Source of the DNA: CAZLYK01 sp964563495 | GTDB lineage: Bacteria; Acidobacteriota; Blastocatellia; RBC074 | Reading direction: 5' to 3' | Length of the DNA: 23,294 nucleotides | NCBI GenBank assembly: GCA_964563495.1 | Contig: CAZLYK010000080.1 | Location: 1-23,294 of the forward strand | Shown: positions 17,069 through 22,744 of the stretch, piece after piece | Layout: each line of letters opens with the position of its first letter | Position numbering within the stretch: the first letter of the stretch is position 1 | Program-made: the position numbers and the translations under genes | The notes under the pieces: model-generated | Seen by the model: only the letters and a program-made list of their open reading frames with translations | What the model was told of the DNA's origin: nothing | The model's database searches: none

Positions 17069-17083
17069 ACCGATGCGCAATAA
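16679..17083 (+). CDS. Four-helix-bundle protein (23S rRNA IVP / S23 family)
   Basis: The 134-aa protein has the family pattern FKDRTKKLALRVLKLVEALP at the N-terminus, then LLRSSTSVGANYRAACRG, IVEEEADESLYWMELLIESG and a last helix NEIIAMTVASIKTLR. Length fits the family (about 115-130) plus a tail. The family was first seen encoded inside 23S rRNA intervening sequences; its function is not established. Both ends intrude on the inverted repeats: the ATG is at the last bases of the left arm, and the C-terminal KNIQNPKSKIQNPKSTDAQ is translated right arm. An in-frame start at 16613 would also translate the left arm and is rejected. The stop overlaps the next gene by 11 nt. Codon use is more AT-rich than in neighbours, consistent with transfer. 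Confidence 0.9.
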   Translation: MNEQQFKDRTKKLALRVLKLVEALPKGYTAEVIGKQLLRSSTSVGANYRAACRGRSLADVIAKLCIVEEEADESLYWMELLIESGLIPETKLTSLMVETNEIIAMTVASIKTLRTKNIQNPKSKIQNPKSTDAQ

Positions 17084-18473
17084 ACTACTGATTGTAGATG
17101 ATGATTTAATGTTGCAGGAGCAGCTTGCCTGGGCGCTCAAGCAGGATTTTGAGCTGACCCAGTGCTACGACGGCGAGAGCGCCCTCAAGGCCGCATCCGG
17201 CGAACAGTACGACCTGGTGCTGCTCGACCTGCATCTCCCGCCCACCCACAAGCTCTCCGAGGGTCTGGAAAATATCAGAAGGATCCGCCGCGCAAATAAC
17301 CAGGCGGTGATCATTGTCATGACCGGCGATGCGGAAGCCGATACCGCCCTCCACGTGATCGAAGCCGGCGCCTATGACTATTTCGGCAAGCCGATCGACC
17401 TGCGCGAGCTGCGGATCATCATCAACCGGGCGCTCGAAAGACAGCGCATCGAGCGCGAGAACTCCCGGCTCAGACGGGAAATTCAGGGGAGATACTCGTT
17501 TTCCCGGATCATCGGTTACAGCGAAGCCATGCTTCACGTCTTTGACGATATCCGCCGCGTCGCCGACAGCAACGCAACGGTCATCGTCCGGGGCGAGTCA
17601 GGCACCGGCAAAGAGCTGGTTTCGCGAGCCATCCACTACAACTCATCCCGGCAGAGCGCCCCGTTCGTCGGCATCAACTGCGCGGCGCTGCCCGAAAACC
17701 TGATCGAAGACGAGCTCTTCGGCCACGAAAAAGGAGCCTTCACCGGTGCAATCAGCGCCAAAGAGGGGCGTTTTGAACAAGCCAACGGCGGCACCCTCTT
17801 CCTGGATGAGATCGGGGCTCTCAGCCTCAACCTCCAATCGAAGCTGCTCCGCGTGATTCAGGAGCGCGAGTTGACGCGCCTGGGCGGCAACCGTACGATC
17901 AAAGTCGATATCCGGCTGATCACTGCGACCAATGAAAATCTGGAAGAGTCCGTCGAGCAGGGCCGCTTCCGCGAGGACCTCTATTACCGCATCCACGTAG
18001 TCCCCATTCATCTGCCCCCGCTTCGCGAAAGGCGCGAAGACATCCCTCTCCTGATCGATCAATTTATTCGCCGGTTCAGTGAAGAGGCCGGGATAAAACC
18101 CAAGCGGATGGACGCGGAAGCCATACACTTCCTCATGGATTATTCATGGAAGGGTAATGTCCGCGAGCTCGAAAATTTGATTCAGCGCCTGGTCGTCATG
18201 ACCGACGGAGATATAATCACGACCGATCATTTGCCTCCTCATATCCTCAACCAGGGACCGAAATTTCAGCCCACTCCAACCCCGGGCACCAACCATCCAT
18301 CCCCGATCCTCCCGGATTCGGGCCTCAACTTCGATCGGGAATTGCTTCGTTATGAATACGAACTGCTGCGCGCCGCGCTCGACCGCGCCGGCGGCGTCAA
18401 GATCAAAGCCGCGGAACTCCTCGGATTGAACAAAGACAAAATGAAGTACCTCTGCCGGAAACATCAGCTATAG
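17073..18473 (+). CDS. Sigma-54-dependent response regulator, NtrC/PrsR-like
   Basis: The 466-aa activator has three parts. The receiver (about 1-125) has acidic residues Asp10/Asp11, phospho-site Asp52 in LLDLHLPP and conserved Lys in FGKPIDL; the insert PPTHKLSEGLENI is typical of PrsR-type regulators. The AAA+ domain (about 140-375) has Walker A GESGTGKE (174-181), the sigma-54 contact loop GAFTGA (221-226) and Walker B GGTLFLDEIG. The C-terminal Fis-type HTH is AAELLGLNKDKMKYLCRK. It remodels sigma-54 RNA polymerase at target promoters. The ATG has no SD and lies within the stop region of the four-helix-bundle gene, suggesting translation by coupling. A matching sigma-54 promoter and palindromic sites begin 15 nt after its stop, in front of the repeat-peptide gene, which is therefore its obvious target. 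Confidence 0.94.
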   Translation: MRNKLLIVDDDLMLQEQLAWALKQDFELTQCYDGESALKAASGEQYDLVLLDLHLPPTHKLSEGLENIRRIRRANNQAVIIVMTGDAEADTALHVIEAGAYDYFGKPIDLRELRIIINRALERQRIERENSRLRREIQGRYSFSRIIGYSEAMLHVFDDIRRVADSNATVIVRGESGTGKELVSRAIHYNSSRQSAPFVGINCAALPENLIEDELFGHEKGAFTGAISAKEGRFEQANGGTLFLDEIGALSLNLQSKLLRVIQERELTRLGGNRTIKVDIRLITATNENLEESVEQGRFREDLYYRIHVVPIHLPPLRERREDIPLLIDQFIRRFSEEAGIKPKRMDAEAIHFLMDYSWKGNVRELENLIQRLVVMTDGDIITTDHLPPHILNQGPKFQPTPTPGTNHPSPILPDSGLNFDRELLRYEYELLRAALDRAGGVKIKAAELLGLNKDKMKYLCRKHQL

Positions 18474-18487
18474 ATGTTGGATTGGGA

Positions 18488-18548
18488 GGGGGTAAATATT
18501 ACCCCCGGTTTAATATTTACCCCCTTATGCGGGGGAATAATTACCCCC
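18488..18548. promoter_or_regulatory. Three tandem palindromic sites, likely activator-binding (UAS) for the sigma-54 regulator
   Basis: Site 1 at 18488-18506 is GGGGGTAAATATTACCCCC (8-bp arms, 3-nt centre). Site 2 at 18506-18524 keeps the right half TTACCCCC with a weaker left half (CGGTTTAA). Site 3 at 18531-18548 is GGGGGAATAATTACCCCC. They lie 70-130 bp upstream of the sigma-54 promoter, the normal range for NtrC-type enhancer sites. No U-run follows site 1, so a terminator is less likely. Confidence 0.75.
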
Positions 18549-18617
18549 AAACTCTGCTGATCAGCCCGGAAACCTTGAAATATCGCTATTTTGGGCGCAA
18601 ATTGTCTTACCAGGTTA

Positions 18618-18632
18618 TGGCACTGAGGTTGC
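18618..18632 (+). promoter_or_regulatory. Sigma-54 (-24/-12) promoter of the repeat-peptide gene
   Basis: TGGCAC (18618-18623), five bases, then TTGC (18629-18632) matches the sigma-54 consensus TGGCAC-N5-TTGC at all ten defined positions; the invariant GG and GC are exactly 10 nt apart. Transcription would start near 18644, giving a leader of about 67 nt that includes a small hairpin ACGAC-TATGC-GTCGT (18635-18649). Confidence 0.88.
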
Positions 18633-18710
18633 GTACGACTATGCGTCGTCAACAATCGCAGTTGCAACGTCACTCAATCATCAGCAAACACATCAGAGAG
18701 GATCCCAGAT

Positions 18711-18998
18711 ATGGCTGAAAAGAAAGAAGTGGTCATCAAGCTTACCGCCGAACAACGTCAACAGATTCTGAGCGCGACAGGGCAGGATCTGACCGAGCTC
18801 AAAGTCGGGATGATCGAGGGCGGCAATCCGCTCGCCGTCAACCCGCTGGATGAGCGCGCCAATCCACTTTCACTGGACGATCGCGCCAACCCGCTTCAGC
18901 TCGGCGATCGCGCCAATCCGCTCAGCGTCATGGAAGACCGCGCCAACCCGATCCAACTCGGTGACCGCGCCAATCCACTCAGCGTGATTGATGAATAA
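18711..18998 (+). CDS. Repeat-peptide precursor with double-glycine junction and NPL repeats
   Basis: I know no named family for this 95-aa protein. The first 38 residues are charged and helical (VVIKLTAEQRQQILSATG) and end LTELKVGMIEGG. Counting back from the second Gly gives Leu at -12, Val at -7, Ile at -4 and GG at -2/-1, the pattern of double-glycine leaders. The remainder is repetitive: NP[LI] begins at residues 39, 44, 51, 60, 69, 79 and 88, mostly preceded by [DE]RA and followed by two variable residues (SL, QL, SV). It has no signal peptide, no Cys and only acidic or Arg charges in the repeats. The SD GAGAGGA lies 7 nt before the ATG. It has its own sigma-54 promoter, directly after the regulator gene, and a terminator-like repeat follows. 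The likely role is a substrate for the PqqD/M50/HlyD proteins upstream; that role is inference. Confidence 0.85.
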   Translation: MAEKKEVVIKLTAEQRQQILSATGQDLTELKVGMIEGGNPLAVNPLDERANPLSLDDRANPLQLGDRANPLSVMEDRANPIQLGDRANPLSVIDE

Positions 18999-19014
18999 TT
19001 TGCCGGCGGAAAGA

Positions 19015-19100
19015 AAATAGACAGGATTGACAGGATGATTGCAGGATTTGACCAGATACTATCTGGTCAAATCCTGCAATAATTGTATTAATCCTGTCTT
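19015..19100. terminator. ACAGGAT-family hairpin after the repeat-peptide gene
   Basis: Perfect 20-nt arms (19038-19057 and 19061-19080) enclose a 3-nt loop. Outer, less perfect arms AAAATAGACAGGATT and AATCCTGTCTTTT extend the stem, and the T-run at the end makes a plausible rho-independent terminator. It begins 17 nt after the stop codon. Confidence 0.7.
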
Positions 19101-19120
19101 TTCTGTTATAGACAATCCTC

Positions 19121-19816
19121 ATGCCAATAAGTCATAGAGAACGACACCGCACCGAACGAATCGGCTGGCTGCGCGCCGCAGTTTTAGGCGCCAACGACGG
19201 CATTGTCTCGACTGCAAGCCTGGTCGTCGGCGTAGCCGCCGCGCACGCCTCCCGTGGCGAAGTCCTGGTTGCCGGGATCGCCGGCCTGGTCGCAGGGGCG
19301 ATGTCAATGGCCGCCGGCGAATATGTCTCAGTCAGTTCACAGGCTGACACCGAAAAGGCCGACCTCGCGCGTGAGAGCAAAGAGCTGGCCAACGATGAAG
19401 AGTTGGAGCTGGAGGAACTCGCCTCGATTTATGTAGGCCGTGGTCTGGATCCGGCTTTGGCCAGGCAGGTCGCCGAGCAACTGATGGCACATGACGCTCT
19501 GGCTGCGCACGCCCGTGACGAGCTGGGGATCTCCGAAAGCCTGAGCGCCCGACCGGTTCAAGCCGCCATTGCCTCGGCAGCCACGTTTGCTGTCGGCGCA
19601 GCCATGCCGCTGCTGACAGTCCTCCTAGCGCCGGAGTCGATTTTGGTTCCGGTTGTCTCGGGGATTTCGCTGGTCTTTCTGGCCGCGCTCGGTGTGCTGG
19701 CTGCCCGCGCCGGCGGGGCGCCGGTGATCAAATCGGCCGCCCGGGTGACCTTCTGGGGAGCACTCGCCATGGCACTGACCGCCGGCGTCGGCGCTCTGTT
19801 CGGCACGGTTGTTTAA
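19121..19816 (+). CDS. VIT1/CCC1-family Fe2+/Mn2+ transporter
   Basis: The 231-aa membrane protein belongs to the vacuolar iron transporter/nodulin-21 family. It shows the signature AAVLGANDGIVSTASLVVGVA (helix 1), then AGLVAGAMSMAAGEYVSVSS (helix 2) with the Met and Glu/Gly residues used for metal. A cytosolic acidic segment follows (about 70-130, rich in Glu/Asp, metal-binding in the family), then three C-terminal helices. Family members move Fe2+ or Mn2+ out of the cytosol, usually against protons. The ATG is 41 nt beyond the hairpin arm with no SD (upstream reads GACAATCCTC). The gene is transcribed alone, with repeats on both sides. Confidence 0.93.
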   Translation: MPISHRERHRTERIGWLRAAVLGANDGIVSTASLVVGVAAAHASRGEVLVAGIAGLVAGAMSMAAGEYVSVSSQADTEKADLARESKELANDEELELEELASIYVGRGLDPALARQVAEQLMAHDALAAHARDELGISESLSARPVQAAIASAATFAVGAAMPLLTVLLAPESILVPVVSGISLVFLAALGVLAARAGGAPVIKSAARVTFWGALAMALTAGVGALFGTVV

Positions 19817-19819
19817 GGT

Positions 19820-19879
19820 CATAGACAGGATCGACAGGATTATTGCAGGATCCAGGCAAGATGGCGTCTTGTCTGGATC
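19820..19879. repeat. ACAGGAT repeat plus hairpin
   Basis: ATAGACAGGATCGACAGGAT is followed by a stem GATCCAG-G-CAAGA (19849-19861) paired with TCTTG-T-CTGGATC (19867-19879), loop TGGCG. It follows the transporter stop and may terminate it. The rest of the gap to 19981 contains only the SD AGGAGGT of the next gene. Confidence 0.65.
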
Positions 19880-19981
19880 GATTAATTCGGCCGTGGTACT
19901 TTTTCCTATCACAAGTAGTAAAAGCGAAAGTCAGATGTTTCCGTTCGCGGAAAAAGGTTGTCCCTACCAAAGGAGGTCGTC

Positions 19982-20542
19982 ATGACAGAGCTGTACTTAC
20001 TGTGGCTCCCGATCCTGCTCTCGGCGGTGATCGTTTTTGTAGTCAGTTCCATCATCCATATGGCGTTGCCCTGGCACAAGAGCGACTACCAGAAGGTTCC
20101 GAACGAAGACCAGGTCATGGCTGCACTTCGCCCGCACGCCATCCCACCGGGCGACTATATTGTCCCTCGCCCGGCGAGCATGCAGGATATGAAGTCACCG
20201 GAGTATACCGAAAAGCTGAAACAGGGACCGGTCATGGTGGCCACGGTCCTGCCGAACGGCCCGATGTCGATGAACCGGAGCCTCGTCCTCTGGTTCGTTT
20301 ACTCGGTTGTGGTCGGGATCTTTGCCGCCTACGTCGCCGGGGCCGCGCTGCCTGCCGGTGCGGAATACCTTAAGGTCTTCAGGTTCGCTGGGGTGACGGC
20401 GTTCGTCGGATACTCGCTCGCGCTCTGGCAGTCATCGATCTGGTACGGCCGCTCCTGGACCACGACGATCAAGGCGACGGTCGATGGATTGGTTTACGCA
20501 CTCCTCACGGCGGGCACCTTCGGATGGCTGTGGCCGCGATAG
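19982..20542 (+). CDS. Unrecognised four-helix membrane protein
   Basis: This 186-aa integral membrane protein matches no family I can name. Helix 1 (about 4-27) is followed by HMALPWHKSDYQKVPNED and a soluble stretch with a Pro-rich motif (AIPPGDYIVPRPAS). Helices 2-4 lie at about 100-122, 132-153 and 164-184, with conserved-looking SSIWYGRSW before the last. The start is ATG 19982 with a near-perfect AGGAGGT 5 nt upstream; an in-frame TTG at 19958 would place the SD inside the gene. It lies between the transporter and a perfect 48-bp hairpin, and converges on the cupin gene. Confidence 0.8.
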   Translation: MTELYLLWLPILLSAVIVFVVSSIIHMALPWHKSDYQKVPNEDQVMAALRPHAIPPGDYIVPRPASMQDMKSPEYTEKLKQGPVMVATVLPNGPMSMNRSLVLWFVYSVVVGIFAAYVAGAALPAGAEYLKVFRFAGVTAFVGYSLALWQSSIWYGRSWTTTIKATVDGLVYALLTAGTFGWLWPR

Positions 20543-20549
20543 GTTGAAG

Positions 20550-20662
20550 AAGAACATAGACAGGATCGACAGGATTTCAACAGGATTAAACAGGATCACA
20601 GACAAGACAAAATAGATCCTGTTTAATCCTGTTGAAATCCTGTCGATCCTGTCTATGTTCTT
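20550..20662. terminator. Perfect 48-bp inverted repeat of ACAGGAT units between convergent genes
   Basis: Arms 20550-20597 and 20615-20662 are exact reverse complements over 48 nt with a 17-nt loop. Each arm carries four ACAGGAT units spaced 9-11 nt. It lies 7 nt after the membrane-protein stop and 13 nt before the convergent cupin gene end, suited to bidirectional termination. Confidence 0.85.
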
Positions 20663-20675
20663 TACCGTCTGAGAG

Positions 20676-21413
20676 CTATGCGCCTGGTTTTTTGGCGACA
20701 GGCTTGGCGGCTGTCGCCCCGCCCTTCAACTCCACGACGATTACTTCAGCCGGTTTATCACTCAGGTTTTCACCCGCGTGCTTTACCGGCTTGTCCAAGA
20801 CAACCTGACCGGCCTTCACCTGCGCTTCCTGAGTCTTCCCATCCGGGAAAGAGAACTTGATGCGCGCGTCAGTCATGAATATGACCACGTTCGCGGGATG
20901 CGAATGCATCATCGTCTTCACGTGAGGGCTGACCTGAACGCGCAGCACTCGCACACGGTCATTCTCGAACTCGGCCTTGTAGACCTGCGGGTCGGTTTTC
21001 AGCGGGTCCTCAGCCGCGGCGGGTTTCGCCGCCGCAGGCCTGGCTTTCAACTCTACCAAAATTGCCTCGACGGGTTTATCACTCAGATTCTCAGGCAGAT
21101 GTGCTCCGGCTGGAGCCCACGCCGCCTCACCCGCCTTACCCGACTGTTCCTGGGACTTTCCTCCCGGAAGGCCGAACTTCACTTTACTGTCGGCAAGATA
21201 CACCACCACCCCGGCGGGGTGCCTGTGCATTACCGACTTCTCCTTCGGCTCGTAATGGATTCGCAGTACTCGCACCCAGGCATTTTCTGCTTCCACCTTG
21301 TAGTGCTTCGAATCCACTTTGACGGGGTCCTGCGCCGCCGCAGTCCGCCCACTGAAGATCAGCGCCAGGGTGATGAACAGAATGCTTGCAACAACATCTA
21401 TTCGCTTTTTCAT
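20676..21413 (-). CDS. Secreted tandem-cupin protein
   Basis: The 245-aa product has a signal peptide (MKKRIDVVASILFITLALIF, cleavage probably after AAA-Q) and two copies of a cupin-like domain (about 30-135 and 140-235). The copies match motif by motif: WVRVLRIHYEPKEKSVMHRH versus RVRVLRVQVSPHVKTMMHSH, PAGVVVYLADSKVKFG versus PANVVIFMTDARIKFS, ENLSDKPVEAILVELK versus ENLSDKPAEVIVVELK. Each keeps a His pair (HRH, HSH) that could bind metal, but the second cupin motif lacks an obvious His. It could be a periplasmic sugar- or metal-binding protein; no reaction can be assigned. The SD AGGAGG lies 7 nt before the ATG. The Lys/Ala/Pro-rich C-terminus ends KPVAKKPGA. Confidence 0.85.
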   Translation of the reverse strand: MKKRIDVVASILFITLALIFSGRTAAAQDPVKVDSKHYKVEAENAWVRVLRIHYEPKEKSVMHRHPAGVVVYLADSKVKFGLPGGKSQEQSGKAGEAAWAPAGAHLPENLSDKPVEAILVELKARPAAAKPAAAEDPLKTDPQVYKAEFENDRVRVLRVQVSPHVKTMMHSHPANVVIFMTDARIKFSFPDGKTQEAQVKAGQVVLDKPVKHAGENLSDKPAEVIVVELKGGATAAKPVAKKPGA

Positions 21414-21572
21414 GATTTAGCCTCCTGATAAGTTTGTGACAACACAGCCACGGGTTTCAGAACCAGAAGTGACCGGTGGTTACGCTTCGCTCCACTACTG
21501 ATGTAATGCAAAAAAACTGCCTCCCCCGGTGCTGCGAGTGTTAAGCTCACGTTGACAAAAATCGGACAGTGA

Positions 21573-21770
21573 AAAAGGGAAATTCTGGTCGAAAACGTGA
21601 AAGCCAGCATTGCAGCCTATCGAGCGAAGAATGACACATGGGGAAGACCTACGATCTCACAATCAAAAAAAGGCAGGGCACTGGAAATGATAGCGGCCGG
21701 CAACTCGCCGGCCCGCATCGCGAAGGAATTGAAAATCAGTCGCGCATCCGTCTATAGACTTCTGAGTTAG
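21573..21770 (+). pseudogene. 3' remnant of a serine recombinase (resolvase/invertase)
   Basis: The frame opens right after a TGA and has no start codon. It reads REILVENVKASIAAYRAKND, then WGRPTISQSKKGRALEMI and the HTH ARIAKELKISRASVYRLLS before a TAG. This is the end of the long helix and the Hin-type DNA-binding domain of a resolvase; the catalytic domain with its Ser is gone. It is a relic of a mobile element and marks this patch as acquired DNA. Its last bases overlap the end of the opposing antitoxin-like frame. The gap 21414-21572 before it holds nothing else I can support. Confidence 0.75.
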
Positions 21771-22027
21771 ACATCGGCGCGTTGGATAATTGTCCCATTC
21801 GGCAACCTGGTTTTATTGAACCGTCGTAAGATTTCAATCCGTGCGGCCGCTTTATTTGCCGCTCGTATCGAAATCACGTCGCCTCGCGCAGGCAACCTGA
21901 CCCAGTAAGTATGCGTACCTGATCTACGACTATTCCGCACCAGGGATTTCTGCGCGCCTAAAATCACAACGGTTTTGCCGGCGAATTTATTGCGCTTCCC
22001 TTTGCTGAAATCAATTTCTTTCTTGAT
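21767..22027 (-). pseudogene. Degraded antitoxin-like gene downstream of brnT remnant
   Basis: The frame reads KKEIDFSKGKRNKFAGKTVV, then ILGAQKSLVRNSRRSG and ends RLPNGTIIQRADV. The opening KKEIDFSKG resembles the start of small antitoxins encoded after BrnT-type toxins. The expected ATG is replaced by ATC (22025-22027), and the nearest usable start is an internal GTG at 21967 that would drop 20 residues. It overlaps the preceding toxin frame by 17 nt, the usual TA arrangement. It may be non-functional or use a rare start. The assignment rests on context plus the short opening motif. Confidence 0.5.
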
Positions 22028-22316
22028 AAGTGCTTTGCTCTATTCGAGTCGGTTTGCGTGCGCTGATGATTCGGATTGTATCGCCGTGCTCGTGATAAGA
22101 GATCACGATTATTTTACCCCATGATGACTCTCCGATGATATGAAATCTTTGCTCATAGGTCGAATGTTCATCATCCGGAACAATCAGAGCCAGAGCCACC
22201 GCGGCGAACGGACTGAGGTGGCAGGTTTCTCCAAACGTTCTTTCGGTGATAGGACTAAAAGTGCAGATGATCGAACAGATTCTTACGTTCTTTTCCACGT
22301 CCGTCATTGCAACCAC
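22011..22316 (-). pseudogene. Degenerate BrnT-family toxin
   Basis: The C-terminal half is clearly BrnT-like: ALALIVPDDEHSTYEQRFHI, then IGESSWGKIIVISYHEHGD and TIRIISARKPTRIEQ. The N-terminal half of the same frame (MTDVEKNVRICSIICTFSPI) does not fit the family. A neighbouring frame reads KERKNLFDHLHF, reminiscent of the KxxxNxxKHxVxF start of BrnT, and ends at TAG. This suggests one or more frameshifts in an otherwise full-length gene. BrnT is an RNase toxin neutralised by the next gene; here the toxin is probably dead. Confidence 0.65.
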
Positions 22317-22419
22317 TCCTCTCGGTGAAAACTACACTGAGGAAGGCAAGGCTACGCGCCATAAGTGCTTATATCAAGTATCTGCGTTGCATACCTACCC
22401 TACCTACCTTCATTGATTA

Positions 22420-22449
22420 TTGTTTTTAAGTACTAACCCCGCATATACT
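22420..22449 (+). promoter_or_regulatory. Possible sigma-70 promoter of the small HTH gene
   Basis: TTGTTT (22420-22425), 18 nt, TATACT (22444-22449). The start site would fall within a few bases of the ATG at 22461, and there is no SD (the leader reads CTCCTCCATCGAA). Confidence 0.4.
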
Positions 22450-22460
22450 CCTCCATCGAA

Positions 22461-22667
22461 ATGACCGAAGACGAACTCAAAGAAATCAGAGAAAAGGAAT
22501 TTGATCTCACCCAAGTTGAATTTGCCTTGGCCATCGGCAAATCGCCTCAGACTGTCGCGAGGTGGGAGCAGCTTAAAGAAGACGAAATTCCAGATTCACG
22601 ATTCCTCGAGCTTGCCATCAAGGGGCTGAAAGTAGAGAAGGGCTTGAAAGGCAAGAGCAATAAATAA
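22461..22667 (+). CDS. Small HTH protein, Xre/Cro-like
   Basis: The 68-aa protein is almost entirely one helix-turn-helix domain: DLTQVEFALAIGKSPQTVAR gives helix 2, turn and recognition helix, followed by WEQ and a short helix (RFLELAIKGLKV) and a basic tail. Such single-domain proteins act as repressors or antitoxins. The start is ATG 22461 without SD. It lies 77 nt before an HTH-nucleotidyltransferase gene on the same strand, which has its own promoter. The region has lower GC than the central locus, in line with the neighbouring mobile relics. Confidence 0.75.
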   Translation: MTEDELKEIREKEFDLTQVEFALAIGKSPQTVARWEQLKEDEIPDSRFLELAIKGLKVEKGLKGKSNK

Positions 22668-22701
22668 ATCGAGAGCAAGCAAGATTTTTGCCGATTTAGA
22701 A

Positions 22702-22738
22702 TTAGTAGCTTGACTAATTATTTAGTAGCCGCTAAATT
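22702..22738 (+). promoter_or_regulatory. Sigma-70 promoter with two overlapping palindromes before the nucleotidyltransferase gene
   Basis: TTGACT (22710-22715), 17 nt, TAAATT (22733-22738) is close to consensus. Two inverted repeats overlap it: TTAGT-N6-ACTAA (22702-22717) across the -35 box and ATTTAG-N6-CTAAAT (22720-22737) across spacer and -10. They share TTAGTAGC, spaced 20 bp. They look like operators for an autoregulator. The predicted start site coincides with the ATG at 22745. Confidence 0.65.
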
Positions 22739-22744
22739 CTGATC

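Noticed and set aside
18488..18506. GGGGGTAAATATTACCCCC read as a rho-independent terminator of the regulator gene.
   Set aside because: No U-run follows, and two related sites follow in tandem, which fits activator binding better; a dual role is not excluded.
18482..18718. 78-codon open frame between the regulator and the repeat-peptide gene.
   Set aside because: It lies over the palindromic sites and the sigma-54 promoter and has no SD or domain.
18999..19120. tRNA or small RNA gene in the hairpin after the peptide gene.
   Set aside because: The fold is a simple long stem of the repeat family; no cloverleaf, CCA or anticodon arm is visible.
20550..20662. ACAGGAT units read as a CRISPR-like array.
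   Set aside because: Units are 7 bp with 2-4 bp gaps, arranged as a palindrome, with no spacers and no cas genes.
21410..21610. 66-codon minus-strand frame upstream of the cupin gene.
   Set aside because: No domain or SD, and it covers the cupin promoter and leader region and the opposing recombinase remnant.
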